Assembly (NCBI GenBank): GCA_017642895.1
Contig: JAEPON010000003.1
Coordinates: 343,772-407,771, forward strand
Source of the DNA: Roseitalea sp.
Lineage (GTDB): Bacteria > Pseudomonadota > Alphaproteobacteria > Rhizobiales > Rhizobiaceae
DNA length: 64,000 nucleotides
Direction of reading: 5' to 3'
Positions 8,595-18,096 of this stretch are shown here, piece after piece. Both the position numbers and the translations under genes were made by a program. Numbering within the stretch: position 1 is the first letter of the stretch; every line of letters starts with the position of its first letter. The notes beneath the pieces are model-generated. The model was not told where the DNA came from, did not search any database, and worked only from the letters and a program-made list of their open reading frames with translations.

Positions 8595-10043
8595 TCACCG
8601 GACCGGTTGCGGCCCGTACAGTTCACTCGTCACGCCGAAATAGGAATCCCAGGCAAACCAGTAGGCGATGTGCCCGGCCACCCGGTCGAGCCGCGTGCCG
8701 TCCGGGCTGACGAGCGCCGTTTCCGTGATCCGCCAGCTTTGGTCGCCGCTTACCAGCGTATCGGTCGACGGGCCGACCACAAATGTCCGGTCGCCGCGCT
8801 CATAGGCGCGCACGCCACCGCCCGCTTCATCACCGACCAGCACCAGTGCACGATCGCCGATCGCATCGTTGATCACCGGCTCGGCGGTAAAGGCGGCGAT
8901 CGGCCAGGCTTTCTGGATGCCGACATCGCGCACGCCGAACACCTGGTCCTTGCGCGCGACCACGCTCTCGTCACCCACATTGACGGGAAACATCAGGTCG
9001 GGGCTTGCGAAATAGTCGGCATAGACCGCACCCTCGCTATAGTCGCGCAGATGGCCCGTGTTCGGCGACAGCACCGTCGTGTCCGGGTGCCTTTCCAGCC
9101 ACGCGCCCCACGTGGTCAGAACGATCGGTCGCACTTTCAACCTGATGCCCGAAAAGGCGAGCGGGCCGGTCACCGGCTCGCCGGAAAACTGGTTCCACAG
9201 ACTGTCGGTCTGCCGGTCATACATCAGCTTGTTGGACCGGTACAAAAGACCCGACGTGCCGAAGGTGAAGGGTTTGTCGAACCCCTCGACGGCCGTCTCG
9301 AACAGGATGCCCGCGCCGCACAGCGTGCAAAAGGCCAGCGACACGGGCACGTCGCCGATGATCGCGTTGACCATCTCATGCCAGGCGAGGATGCGCAGCG
9401 GATAGGCCCGCGTGTCGCCATTGATCGATACGCCGAACACCAGATTGTCGTCTTCCATGAATGCGGCATTGTCGGGCAGCCACATGATCGGATCGTCGAG
9501 CGTCGGAATGTCGCCGATCATCACGCCGCCCCAGACGATCTCGTCGAGCCGGATGCGCATCGTCTCCGGCATCGAACGCGCACCGCCCAGAAAGCGCATG
9601 AAGCGCGCATCGCGCCGCATGAAGACGCGCAGCCGGATCTCGCGCGCCACCGGATGGGCTTTGACTTGCGGATTGCGCTCCTGCCAGCGCATCGCATCGT
9701 GCCAATTGTTGATCGGTTCGCCCGCAAGTTCACTCAGCGCGATGCGCACTTCGTCGTCGATCACCACATGGCGCATGCCGACGATCAGGGCGGCCATGGC
9801 GTCCTTGGCGTCCTGCGCGACCAGTTCGGCGAGCGCGGCGTGCCGTTCGGCCTCCCAGCCGAACACGGCGGTACGGATCAACTCCGCATGGGCTGCGTCC
9901 TCGTCCGAAACCGGCTCGTAGAAGAACGGCGCCTGCATCGGGTCGTCATCAGCCGCCGCCGGCTGCGGAGCGACGAGCGGCCACGCCGAAACAATCAGCA
10001 GCAGGACGACCGGGATGAAAAACGCTACAAGGGACCGTGGCAT
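8595..10043 (-). CDS. DUF3179-domain protein, exported
   Basis: 482 residues from the ATG at 10043. An N-terminal hydrophobic segment (residues ~5-28, ending PQPAAADDD) is a signal peptide or anchor. The central part matches DUF3179: [49 protein letters not shown] with a CxxC pair, then [24 protein letters not shown]. Biochemical function of the family is unknown; the conserved Cys pair suggests metal or redox chemistry. The ~250 bases between this start and rplY hold both genes' promoters but nothing I can name. Confidence 0.85.
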   Translation of the reverse strand: MPRSLVAFFIPVVLLLIVSAWPLVAPQPAAADDDPMQAPFFYEPVSDEDAAHAELIRTAVFGWEAERHAALAELVAQDAKDAMAALIVGMRHVVIDDEVRIALSELAGEPINNWHDAMRWQERNPQVKAHPVAREIRLRVFMRRDARFMRFLGGARSMPETMRIRLDEIVWGGVMIGDIPTLDDPIMWLPDNAAFMEDDNLVFGVSINGDTRAYPLRILAWHEMVNAIIGDVPVSLAFCTLCGAGILFETAVEGFDKPFTFGTSGLLYRSNKLMYDRQTDSLWNQFSGEPVTGPLAFSGIRLKVRPIVLTTWGAWLERHPDTTVLSPNTGHLRDYSEGAVYADYFASPDLMFPVNVGDESVVARKDQVFGVRDVGIQKAWPIAAFTAEPVINDAIGDRALVLVGDEAGGGVRAYERGDRTFVVGPSTDTLVSGDQSWRITETALVSPDGTRLDRVAGHIAYWFAWDSYFGVTSELYGPQPVR

Positions 10044-10295
10044 GGCAGGCTCCGCGCAAGACCGGCCGCCATTTTGGGCACAGCCAAGGCCGTCCGACAA
10101 TTCAACGTCTCGTGTTCCCGGTCTGTGGTGTTCACCTGGCCGTTGCGCCGCTCAGGCACGCGCCCCGCTTGCACCCTTTCGCCTTTTCCGTTATGGCACC
10201 GCCACCCGCGCGGACACCCTTGGAGGCAGCGCGGCGGGCCGCCCCGCGGCCGGAGCGATGCTCCACCTCTCCTATGCCCTCGAAAGGACAATGCC

Positions 10296-10961
10296 ATGAG
10301 CGACAGCTACGTGCTCACGGCCGAGGCGCGCGACCGGGTCGGTAAGGGGTCCGCCCGGGCCATTCGGCGCCAAGGCAAAATTCCCGCCGTGATCTACGGC
10401 GACAACAAGCCCCCCATGACGGTGACCTTGCCGCGCAAGGACGTCTTCATGCAGATGCAGGCCGGCGGCTTCATGACCACGGTCGGCGAGATCGAGGTGG
10501 ACGGCACAAGGCACAAGGTGCTGGCCAAGGACTACCAGCTCGATCCGGTCAAGGATTTCGTGCTGCATGTCGACTTCCTGCGCATCTCGGCCAAGACGAC
10601 CGTGACGGTCAACATTCCGGTGCATTTCGAAAACGAGGACATCTGCCCGGGCATCAAGATGGGCGGCGTTCTGAACATTGTGCGCCACGATGTCGAGGTG
10701 AACTGCCCGGCCGACTCCATCCCCGAGGCCTTCACCATCGATCTGGCGACCGCCGAAGTGGGCGACGCGCTGAAGATTTCCGCCGTCACGCTGCCCGAAG
10801 GCGTCGAGCCGACCATCACCGACCGCGACTTCACCATCGCCACGATCGCGGCGCCCGGCGGCGGCGTTCAGGACGATGAGGATGCCGAAGCGGAGGTCGC
10901 GCCCGACGAGGTGGAAGCCACCGAGCAGAAGACAGACGACGAGGACAAGGGCGAAGAATAA
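10296..10961 (+). CDS. rplY: 50S ribosomal protein L25/general stress protein Ctc
   Basis: 221 residues, the long Ctc-type L25 that binds 5S rRNA through its N-terminal ~95 residues ([29 protein letters not shown]) and carries a C-terminal TL5-like domain. The last ~30 residues are very acidic (runs of Asp/Glu), as usual in this family. The ATG at 10296 follows a GAAAGGA ribosome site; the upstream in-frame sequence is antisense to DUF3179. It is followed 30 bases later by pth, the usual alphaproteobacterial order. Confidence 0.96.
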   Translation: MSDSYVLTAEARDRVGKGSARAIRRQGKIPAVIYGDNKPPMTVTLPRKDVFMQMQAGGFMTTVGEIEVDGTRHKVLAKDYQLDPVKDFVLHVDFLRISAKTTVTVNIPVHFENEDICPGIKMGGVLNIVRHDVEVNCPADSIPEAFTIDLATAEVGDALKISAVTLPEGVEPTITDRDFTIATIAAPGGGVQDDEDAEAEVAPDEVEATEQKTDDEDKGEE

Positions 10962-10991
10962 GCCCTCGTCCGGACATGCGGAGCGGCCGGC

Positions 10992-11732
10992 ATGCAGATC
11001 ATCGCAGGTCTTGGCAATCCCGGCCCCCGCTATGCCGCACACCGGCACAATATCGGCTTCATGGCGGCGGACGCGATCGTCCGCCGCCATTCCTCGTTCG
11101 GCCCCTGGCAGAAGAAATGGAACGCCGAGATCGCCGAAGGCCGCACCGGCACCGACAAGGTGCTTGTCATCAAGCCGCAGACCTTCATGAACCTGTCCGG
11201 CCAGGCGGTCGGCGAGGCGATGCGGTTTTTCAAGCTCGGCCCGGACGCGCTGACCGTGCTCTACGACGAACTGGACCTTGCGCCCGGCAAGGTGCGCATC
11301 AAGCGCGGCGGCGGCTCGGGCGGCCATAACGGCATCAAGTCGCTCGATGCCCATTGCGGCAAGGATTACCGCCGCGTGCGCCTGGGCATCGGCCATCCCG
11401 GAGACAAGGCGCGGGTGCAGGCCCATGTTCTCGGCGATTTCGCCAGGGCCGATCAGGACTGGCTCGATCCGCTGCTCGACGCGCTGGCCGACAATGTCGA
11501 CCTTCTCGTCGCCGGCGACGAATCGGGCCTGATGAACAGACTGGCGCTGGCCGTCGGCGACAGGGCCAAGGACGCGATCGGCGCACCGCCGGCCAAGGAC
11601 CGGTCGGCGAAACCATCGCCCAAAGCCGCCTCCAAGCCGCAAAGCCATATCCGCCAGGCGCGGCAACAAACGCCCGACGCCAAGCCGACGGGACCCATGG
11701 CGGAGATGCTGAAGAAGCTGTTGGGGAAGTAG
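10992..11732 (+). CDS. pth: Peptidyl-tRNA hydrolase
   Basis: 246 residues. Releases tRNA from peptidyl-tRNA that drops off ribosomes. Active-site motifs are intact: [18 protein letters not shown] (with the catalytic His of the HNIG region), [15 protein letters not shown] and [13 protein letters not shown]. The catalytic domain ends near residue 185; the remaining ~60 residues are a Lys/Pro/Ala-rich tail ([15 protein letters not shown]) ending in an amphipathic segment, an extension common in alphaproteobacterial Pth. Same strand as rplY, 30 bases apart. Confidence 0.96.
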   Translation: MQIIAGLGNPGPRYAAHRHNIGFMAADAIVRRHSSFGPWQKKWNAEIAEGRTGTDKVLVIKPQTFMNLSGQAVGEAMRFFKLGPDALTVLYDELDLAPGKVRIKRGGGSGGHNGIKSLDAHCGKDYRRVRLGIGHPGDKARVQAHVLGDFARADQDWLDPLLDALADNVDLLVAGDESGLMNRLALAVGDRAKDAIGAPPAKDRSAKPSPKAASKPQSHIRQARQQTPDAKPTGPMAEMLKKLLGK

Positions 11733-11770
11733 GCGGCGGCGGATGGCAGCATTGCGGACCTTGCTGCCGT

Positions 11771-12751
11771 TCAGTCTGTCGATCCAAGGTCTGCCTTCGA
11801 TTGGTCAGCACTTATCGGAACCGGCATCGGCGGGGGTTTGTGAACGGCCACGCCGATCATGACGAGGACCACGCCCAGGACATCCACGGCGCTCGGTATC
11901 TGGCGCAGGACGATCACGCCGATGATCGTGGCAGTCGCGGGCAAGAGAGCGAGCAGAAACGCAAAGCTGGCGCGTGGCAGACGGGCCATCGCGAGCTGAT
12001 CGCAGACATAGGGGATGACGGACGAACAGATGCCGACGCCGATGCCTGCCAGCACTAGCAGAGGCGCGCCGAAGGCGTCGAGGGCTTGCAGGAAGCCGAT
12101 GGGCATGACGAAGATGAAGGCTGCCGTCATGGCAGCGCCCAAACGTTCCACACCGCCCGATGCGCCACCTTCGGAAATCTTGTGGCCGAGGACGATGTAG
12201 AGGACGAACAGCGATCCGTTCAGCACCGCCCAGAACAAGCCCAGAAGGTCTGACGTTAGTTCAGGACCGTCTGCTGCCAGAAGTGACGGCACGTCGATCA
12301 GAAGGGCCACACCGATGATGGCGAAGGCGAAGGCCAGATAATTGCGCCCCGTGCGCAACCCCCAGAGGGCGACCCCGGTGGTGCCAACGAACTCAATGGC
12401 GGCGACCAGAGCGATCGGCAGCCGGTCGAGGGCCAGGTAGAACGCGCTGTTCATCACGGCGAGGCAGCCCCCAAGCGCAACAAGAAGAAGGCGCTCGCGG
12501 GGCGACGATTTCTTGAAGGTGCGCCAAGGCTTCGTGATGGGCGCGAAGACCAGAGCGGCTGACGCGATGCGGAACCACGCGACACCAAGCACGCCGACGA
12601 CAGGGAACAACAGGACCGCGAACGCAGGGCCGAGATAGTGGAAAACGGCGGAGACGCCGAACCATGCGTGAGGGGGAACGGCCCCGGACATGCGCGACAT
12701 GGCCCCGGTCGGCGCGATGGAGGCGGGCTCTGTGGGGGATTGATCTGCCAT
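11771..12751 (-). CDS. EamA/RhtA-type inner-membrane exporter
   Basis: 326 residues with about ten hydrophobic segments in two EamA repeats, resembling RhtA (threonine/homoserine efflux): WFRIASAALVFAPITKPWR, LDRLPIALVAAIEFVGTTGVA in repeat one and a matching second half ending VVLVMIGVAVH. The start is taken at the ATG at 12751. The gene is divergent from an Lrp-family regulator with only 47 bases between the starts, a common arrangement for amino-acid exporters controlled by Lrp proteins, so amino-acid export is the likely role. Confidence 0.85.
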   Translation of the reverse strand: MADQSPTEPASIAPTGAMSRMSGAVPPHAWFGVSAVFHYLGPAFAVLLFPVVGVLGVAWFRIASAALVFAPITKPWRTFKKSSPRERLLLVALGGCLAVMNSAFYLALDRLPIALVAAIEFVGTTGVALWGLRTGRNYLAFAFAIIGVALLIDVPSLLAADGPELTSDLLGLFWAVLNGSLFVLYIVLGHKISEGGASGGVERLGAAMTAAFIFVMPIGFLQALDAFGAPLLVLAGIGVGICSSVIPYVCDQLAMARLPRASFAFLLALLPATATIIGVIVLRQIPSAVDVLGVVLVMIGVAVHKPPPMPVPISADQSKADLGSTD

Positions 12752-12798
12752 GCATCCATAATGCAAGGTGAAGACAGATCACGATATGGAGATCAGAT

Positions 12799-13302
12799 AT
12801 GCCGATAACGGAATTGCGCCCAAGAAAGAAGGAAAGAGCATCAGATAACCTTCGATCCGAAGAAACAGGGCTTGACAGCATCGACGCCGCGATTCTTCGT
12901 GAGCTTTGCGCGGATGCGCGTGTTCCCCGTGCCGAGCTGTCGCGCCGTGTGGGCCTATCCGCCCCGAGCGTGGCGGACCGCGTGCGGCGTCTTGAAGATG
13001 TTGGCATCATCACCGGATACGGCGCGCGCATCGACCCGGCCCGGCTTGGCTATGGCCTGACGATCCTGATCCGCGCGCGCCCGCTGCCAGGCGAAATGAA
13101 GAACATGATCGAGGCGATCCAGGAGACGCCGCAGATTGTCGCTTGTGATCGCGTGTCCGGCGAGGATTGCTTCGTTGCGCGGGCGCATGTTCGCGACGTG
13201 GCAGAGATGGAAGCAGTCATTGACCGGATCGTGCCGTTCGGCGCGACCAACTCGTCCATCGTGCAATCTTCGCCGGTCGAGGAACGGCTCGTGGAACTTT
13301 GA
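12799..13302 (+). CDS. Lrp/AsnC family transcriptional regulator
   Basis: 167 residues. After a ~22-residue charged extension comes an AsnC-type winged helix (LDSIDAAILRELCADARVPRAELSRRVGLSAPSVADRVRRL in parts, residues ~25-70) and then the RAM ligand-binding domain (LTILIRARPLPGEMKN, ACDRVSGEDCFVARAHV). Such proteins sense amino acids and often control an adjacent transporter; here the EamA exporter starts 47 bases away on the other strand. The 5' end (ATGCCGATAACGG) is somewhat AT-richer than the body. Confidence 0.92.
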   Translation: MPITELRPRKKERASDNLRSEETGLDSIDAAILRELCADARVPRAELSRRVGLSAPSVADRVRRLEDVGIITGYGARIDPARLGYGLTILIRARPLPGEMKNMIEAIQETPQIVACDRVSGEDCFVARAHVRDVAEMEAVIDRIVPFGATNSSIVQSSPVEERLVEL

Positions 13303-13629
13303 ACTCCCAAGAGCGGTCATTCGCTGCAACCTGACAAACGAGCTAGGTGGGCTCACAGCCGCCATCGCTACAAGCGGACGCCCTCCACCTCCTACATCCT
13401 CTCGCCCGGCATTTGGCTCGCCTGTTTCACCCAGTCGATGAACCGGACTTTGTCAAACACCCGCGTCATCACGGACGTGCAGATAGCGGCCGGTGGTATG
13501 TTCTGAGGGCTCGGGCGGCTATCCCTGCCCTCGTCATCGTCGGGCTTAACCCCTTTGGCCGGCAGGCAATCGCGCGGCGAATGCCGAGAGGCGACGATCC
13601 ATTCCCTGCGGCGGGCGACGCGCACTCTC

Positions 13630-13730
13630 CGTCATTCCGGGGCGGCGCAGCCGAACCCGGAAGCCAGAGCCGAGGCGTCGACCATCACGCAACTGGATTC
13701 CGGATCATGCTGCGCATGTCCGGAATGACG
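13630..13730. repeat. Palindromic intergenic repeat with 11-bp inverted ends
   Basis: CGTCATTCCGG at 13630-13640 is matched by its exact reverse complement at 13720-13730. The interior also has partly complementary Pro-codon-like CCGAACCCGGAA and TGGATTCCGGATC segments. This layout resembles the dispersed palindromic elements common between genes in alphaproteobacteria. No coding capacity. Confidence 0.6.
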
Positions 13731-13751
13731 TGGGTGAAACGTCCCGCCTCC

Positions 13752-13908
13752 CCCTTGAGGGGGTGAGCCTGCGAACGGCGATTGGTCCGGCGCAGCCGGG
13801 CCAGAGCGGGTAGGGGTAACGACAAGGCTCGATGTGGGCGATGACCCCCACTTGGCTCTGCCTTACGGTCTTCGGCACTCGCCGTTCGCAGGCTCACCCC
13901 CTCAAGGG
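13752..13908. repeat. MITE-like element with perfect 29-bp inverted arms
   Basis: The 29 bases at 13752-13780 are repeated without mismatch, inverted, at 13880-13908, separated by 99 bases with no open frame. The arms begin CCCTTGAGGGGGTGAGCCTG. Perfect arms and a non-coding core fit a small non-autonomous mobile element or a dispersed palindromic repeat. Only one copy is in this window, so mobility is inferred. Confidence 0.65.
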
Positions 13909-14152
13909 CGAGATGGGCCGCAACCGCCAAAAAAAGCTTATCCAACCACCCCTCCCCTCCCCCATACTCCTTGCACCGCGCCCATCGGAACGTCGGATGG
14001 CCACCACCTTCGGCGGGCGCGGCGATGGCCTGCCGGGCAATGCGAGCGGTCGCATGGCTGGGTGATGAACCCCCACGCGCGTTTGGCCCCGCAGCATCTG
14101 TAGTGCTGCGGAAAGGTTCCAAACGCCACTTTTTGAATCGCCTGCAAGCTTT

Positions 14153-14175
14153 CCGGATCGGCTTGGCCGATCCGG
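14153..14175. other. Strong hairpin (10-bp perfect stem, 3-nt loop)
   Basis: CCGGATCGGC at 14153-14162 pairs perfectly with GCCGATCCGG at 14166-14175 around TTG. No T-run follows, so it is not a typical terminator. It is the first of a chain of inverted repeats: 14378-14390 with 14426-14438 (13 bp) and 14445-14453 with 14482-14490 (9 bp). Confidence 0.5.
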
Positions 14176-14643
14176 GCGCAGGCGTGCGGAACGAAGGTGT
14201 GCGGCGTCCGTCCGCGCCTGCCATCGGCCAGACCCGGCCGGCCGTCAGGATCGGACGGGGCCAAAGGATGGTTTCACAGAGTCGCGGGTCTGCGGCGGAC
14301 CGAACCCATCCGAAGGTCACGGCAGGGCGCAAGCCTTGCGCCGACGCCCCACATGACGATCACCGCAAGCCCACCGGACGGGCGGTTTGGCGACCGCACA
14401 TAGAAATACTTCGGATCGCGGCTCCCCAAACCGCCCGTTGTTCTGGCCCAAGGCGCACGTTGAGCGCAGCCAAGCGCAAGTCCTTGGGCCATCAGAGACT
14501 CTCCAGGCTGGCGCAAAGTCTTGCGCGGGCTGGCGCCCGAGTCTGCCCGGATTCCCGTGCTTTGCGCCTGACCCCGGAGCGCCTGCTTCGCCTCCGCGCG
14601 CCGCCATTGCGGGACGGCGAGGCGCACACGGCCGCAGTTTGGC

Positions 14644-15621
14644 TCACGCCGCCTTGAGCAGCGTCTCGCTGATTGCCCAGAGGCGCTCGGCGCCCTCGTC
14701 GCTGCATGCATGGGCATCAACGCCCATATAGCGCGCCATCGGGCTGTCCGGGTCGGTCGGCGCGGCAATGTCGCAATCCTCGCAGTAAACGCCCGGCTTG
14801 CCGTCAAGCCTAGCCGAGGTCGCAGCCCACAATGTCGTCGAACAGCCCTGCTCGGGCGTCTTGAAACCCTGCTGGGCGAGTTCGGAGGGCTCGCCATCGT
14901 CGTTCAGCCAGCCAAGCGCGATCATCTCCTCTTGGGGCAAATGGCGCTGCAGCGGCGTGAAGATGCCGCCCGGATGCAGCGAAAAGGCCAGCCCGCCGCT
15001 GTCCTTGAGACGTCGCGACAACGCATTGGCAAACAGCGCATTGGCCGTCTTGGCCTGGCCATAGGCCTGCCACTTGTCATAGTCGGTCCGGTCGAACTGG
15101 ATGTCGTCCCATTTGATGTCGGTAATCTTGTGGGCTGCCGACGACAAGGCAACGACGCGGGCGCCCGGCGATTTCGTAAGCAGCGGCATCAGCGCCGTCG
15201 TCAGCGCGAAATGGCCCATATGGTTGACACCGAACTGGGATTCCCAGCCCGGCCCGACCCGCGCCTCGGGTGATGCCATGATGCCGGCATTGTTGATCAG
15301 AAGGTCGAGCCGCGACAATGCGGCCGCCATCGTTTCGGCAAATGCACGCACCGAGGCGATGCTGGCCAGATCGAGCGGCGCGGTCCGTACATTGCCGCCA
15401 ATACCGGCAAGCGTTTCGGCCGCCTTGTCCGGCGACCGGACCGGCACGATGACCGCAGCGCCGCCGGCCGCCAGGGCCCGAACGGTCTCAAGGCCGATGC
15501 CGCTATAGCCGCCGGTGACGATCGCCGTCTTTCCGGTCAGATCGACATCGGCAAGCACCTCGGCGCCGGTGCTCTTGGCGTGAAATCCCGATTGGGTGGG
15601 CACTTGGTCGGAAACGGCCAT
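14644..15621 (-). CDS. Short-chain dehydrogenase/reductase, retinol-dehydrogenase-like
   Basis: 325 residues from the ATG at 15621; in-frame sequence upstream is antisense of the AraC gene. SDR motifs: TGGYSGIGLETV for cofactor, NNAGIM, catalytic Ser in ALSSAAHK and the YGQAK Tyr/Lys pair. Its size and the FNVNHMGHF-like GVNHMGHFALT segment match the retinol-dehydrogenase/WW-domain-oxidoreductase-like subgroup. Divergent from an AraC-family regulator 120 bases away, a common pairing in which the regulator controls the oxidoreductase. Substrate unknown. Confidence 0.9.
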   Translation of the reverse strand: MAVSDQVPTQSGFHAKSTGAEVLADVDLTGKTAIVTGGYSGIGLETVRALAAGGAAVIVPVRSPDKAAETLAGIGGNVRTAPLDLASIASVRAFAETMAAALSRLDLLINNAGIMASPEARVGPGWESQFGVNHMGHFALTTALMPLLTKSPGARVVALSSAAHKITDIKWDDIQFDRTDYDKWQAYGQAKTANALFANALSRRLKDSGGLAFSLHPGGIFTPLQRHLPQEEMIALGWLNDDGEPSELAQQGFKTPEQGCSTTLWAATSARLDGKPGVYCEDCDIAAPTDPDSPMARYMGVDAHACSDEGAERLWAISETLLKAA

Positions 15622-15741
15622 GACAGGCTCCTTGAAGCAAATGACGAAGGCGGCAAGCCCCGGCTTGAGGCAGCAGGCCGCTTGGCCCGCACAGCCGCCC
15701 ATCATGCTGACACACGCCTGACCCATTGAAAACGGGCCGGC

Positions 15742-16512
15742 ATGCACGATCTGTCGCATATGCCCGGATTGCGCGCCAGGAAATCGCTGCTCCCCGCCGG
15801 AGGCGGGCCGTTCAAGCTGGAACGGCTGACACTGGGCGTATTCCTGAACGACCAGCCGGGCCATCGGTTGGCACTGGGCACCGATCGGGCCGACGAACGC
15901 CCGCTGACCGCCAACCAGGGCTGGATCCTGCCATCGGGCGCGACCGGTATTTGCGAATTCGACACGCCGCTCGATGTGATGATGATCGAGGTCGAACCAT
16001 CGGTGTTGCGCGAAGTTGGCATGGACCGGCCCGACACGATTGCGCCCCAGGTGGGCGATTTCGACCCGGTGACGCTGCAGCTTTCAATGGCCGCCCAGGA
16101 TTTCAACCAGGGCGGCACGCTCTATCGCGAAACCATGCACCGGGCGCTCGCCGCGCAACTCACGCGGACTTTGGCGGTTCGTCCCGAAGCCAGCCAGATC
16201 GAAGATGTGCGCCTTCGGCGGGTCATCGACTATGTTCACGACAATCTGGCCGAAGACCTGACGCTTGGCATGATGGCCGATCTTGCGGCCATGAGCGGCT
16301 TTCACTTTTCACGCTCGTTCAAGGCGGCCACCGGCCAGTCGCCGCTGCAATATGTCATCGCCGCGCGCATCGACATGGCCAAGGTGCTGCTGAAGACAAC
16401 CTCGCTTGCGGTCGCCGAGATCGCCTATCGCGTCGGCTATAACGACGTTTCGCGCTTCGGCCAGCATTTCAAGCGCGCCGCCGGCACCACGCCCGCCCGC
16501 TACCGGGATTAG
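15742..16512 (+). CDS. AraC family transcriptional regulator
   Basis: 256 residues. The C-terminal ~100 residues carry two helix-turn-helix motifs (LTLGMMADLAAMSGFHFSRS and VAEIAYRVGYNDVSRFGQHF) and the closing signature AAGTTPARYR of the AraC/XylS family. The N-terminal ~140 residues form a putative effector domain with a beta-rich pattern. Divergent from the SDR gene, which is its most likely target. Confidence 0.92.
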   Translation: MHDLSHMPGLRARKSLLPAGGGPFKLERLTLGVFLNDQPGHRLALGTDRADERPLTANQGWILPSGATGICEFDTPLDVMMIEVEPSVLREVGMDRPDTIAPQVGDFDPVTLQLSMAAQDFNQGGTLYRETMHRALAAQLTRTLAVRPEASQIEDVRLRRVIDYVHDNLAEDLTLGMMADLAAMSGFHFSRSFKAATGQSPLQYVIAARIDMAKVLLKTTSLAVAEIAYRVGYNDVSRFGQHFKRAAGTTPARYRD

Positions 16513-16635
16513 ATCAACGCGCAAGTTCCGCATAGCCGAGCGCAAGGATCGCGCCTGTGCCGGTGCGGCATTGATGGCAAGAAGGTCTCATCGAACGGCG
16601 ACGGGCGTCGCCAGTCAAGGGAACGGAGATCGATC

Positions 16636-16821
16636 ATGCCGACCACCATTGTACAAATCCTCATTGCAACGGCGCTGCTGTTTTTCGTCAACCATCTCGA
16701 TGCGCTGCAGGCACAATCGCTGGCGGTGCATGCCAGCCTGTGCAGCCAGACCGCGCAAGCCGAAGCCAACGGGCCTGCCATGGACTGGTACATCGGCGTT
16801 TTGGCAAGCCGCCTTTCGTGA
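16636..16821 (+). CDS. Small putative membrane protein, 61 residues
   Basis: ATG at 16636 preceded by GGAG. The first ~20 residues are hydrophobic (IVQILIATALLFFVNHLDAL) and could be one membrane segment or a signal; the rest is polar with two Cys. An intrinsic terminator begins 46 bases after the stop, which supports a real transcription unit. No family recognised. Nothing else is seen in the flanking 16513-16635 and 16892-17060. Confidence 0.45.
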   Translation: MPTTIVQILIATALLFFVNHLDALQAQSLAVHASLCSQTAQAEANGPAMDWYIGVLASRLS

Positions 16822-16867
16822 CCTGCATCGCCACTGACGCCGGCCCATTGAACCGACCGCGCTCCGA

Positions 16868-16891
16868 AAGCCGCCGCAAGGCGGCTTTTTT
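16868..16891 (+). terminator. Intrinsic terminator
   Basis: Stem AAGCCGCC/GGCGGCTT with a GCAA tetraloop, followed by T6. Placed downstream of the small membrane-protein gene and the AraC regulator. Confidence 0.85.
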
Positions 16892-17060
16892 GCGTTGCGC
16901 GCCGTTGTCGGGCGTTCGCCGACAAACGCAAAAATCGCACAAAGTGGCGCAGGATTCGCGCGTTCGCCCGCCGCGATGGTCGGCCATTGTCGACCCATCG
17001 CATCGGGACAGACAGCCTCCCAAACCCCTACCGCCCGATGCATGACTGAGGAGAACAGAC

Positions 17061-18020
17061 ATGAAAACGCTTCTTGCATCGGCGATTGCCACCGGCCTGA
17101 TGGCCACGACCGCGCTTGCCGGCGAGATCACCACCCGCGCCGTCAGCTTCGAAAACGACGGCGCGACGCTGGCCGGCACGCTCTATCTGCCGGCCGGCTA
17201 TCAGACCGGCGACAAGCTGCCGGCCGTGATCGTCACCGGCGCCTGGACCACGGTCCAGCAACAAATGCCTGCTGAATACGCAACGCAAATGGCGGTCCGC
17301 GGCTTTGCCGCCTTCACCTTCGATTTCCGGGGGTGGGGCCAGTCCGGCGACCTGCCGCAGAACGTCCGCTTCAAGGAAGACCCGGCCGCCAAGACCGATG
17401 ATATCCGCGCGGCGATCGAATTTGTGGCCACGTTGCCGGAGGTCGATGCGGCACGGATCAACGGCCTGGGCATCTGCGCATCGGCCGGCTACATGGTCGA
17501 TGCGGTTTCAGGCAACACGCTGATCCGTTCGGTCGGACTGGTGGCCCCGTGGCTTCAGAACGAGGCGATCGTCAACGCCGTCTATGGCGGCGAAGAGGGT
17601 GTCGCCGGCCTGATCGAGGTCTCCCGCTCGGCCGAGGCCGACGGGGGCGCCATCATCCCGGCGGCCGGCCCGGAAGGCGCCGAAGGCGTTCTCATGCCGA
17701 TCGGCGGCTACTATTACGAGCCCTCGCGCGGTGCGATCCCCGAATATGACAATCGGTGGAACCAGGCATCCTGGGAAGGCTGGCTGACCTATCACCCCGC
17801 CGACAATCCGGCCCGCCTCGACAAGCCCTTGGCCGTCGTCCATTCCGAAGCCGCTGCGATCCCGCAAGGGGTGGCAACCTTCCTTGACGGCTATCTGGGC
17901 GATGCCACGCTTCGGATGCTCGAAGATGTCACGCAATTCGACTTCTACGACAATCCCGAGGATGTGACCCGCGCCGCCGACACCGTGGCCGAACACTTCC
18001 GGACGAACGGCGCGAGCTGA
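17061..18020 (+). CDS. Exported alpha/beta hydrolase (dienelactone-hydrolase/S15-like)
   Basis: 319 residues with a signal peptide (MKTLLASAIATGLMATTALAG). The mature protein has the core of secreted alpha/beta hydrolases: LPAVIVTGAWTTVQQQMPAEY, FDFRGWGQSGDLPQ, and a nucleophile-region ICASAGYMV in which the elbow reads C-A-S-A-G, fitting GxSxG loosely. A Ser/His/Asp triad is plausible but the elbow is atypical. Followed by a gene for a second exported small protein with similar start codon context, so the pair may be co-expressed. Confidence 0.8.
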   Translation: MKTLLASAIATGLMATTALAGEITTRAVSFENDGATLAGTLYLPAGYQTGDKLPAVIVTGAWTTVQQQMPAEYATQMAVRGFAAFTFDFRGWGQSGDLPQNVRFKEDPAAKTDDIRAAIEFVATLPEVDAARINGLGICASAGYMVDAVSGNTLIRSVGLVAPWLQNEAIVNAVYGGEEGVAGLIEVSRSAEADGGAIIPAAGPEGAEGVLMPIGGYYYEPSRGAIPEYDNRWNQASWEGWLTYHPADNPARLDKPLAVVHSEAAAIPQGVATFLDGYLGDATLRMLEDVTQFDFYDNPEDVTRAADTVAEHFRTNGAS

Positions 18021-18039
18021 TCGTGCGATCGCCGAGCCT

Positions 18040-18058
18040 GCCGCCCGGTCCGGGCGGC
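18040..18058 (+). terminator. Possible terminator or processing hairpin
   Basis: Perfect 8-bp GC stem (GCCGCCCG/CGGGCGGC) with a three-base loop between the hydrolase and the SnoaL-like gene; only a short T-stretch follows, so read-through is likely. Confidence 0.4.
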
Positions 18059-18096
18059 GGGCTTTCCACCAAGCTCATGATTGAAAGGATCATCCA

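Larger units (their letters stand above)
13303..14643. other. 1.34-kb stretch without a convincing gene
   Basis: No open frame here has a ribosome site and recognisable protein. The stretch contains a 101-bp palindromic repeat (13630-13730), a 157-bp element with perfect 29-bp inverted arms (13752-13908), and several hairpins from 14153 to 14490. On the minus strand near 13394-13480 the peptide RVFDKVRFIDWVKQ resembles the C-terminal end of trypsin-like proteases, so a decayed gene is possible, but no catalytic motif is present. Confidence 0.7.
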
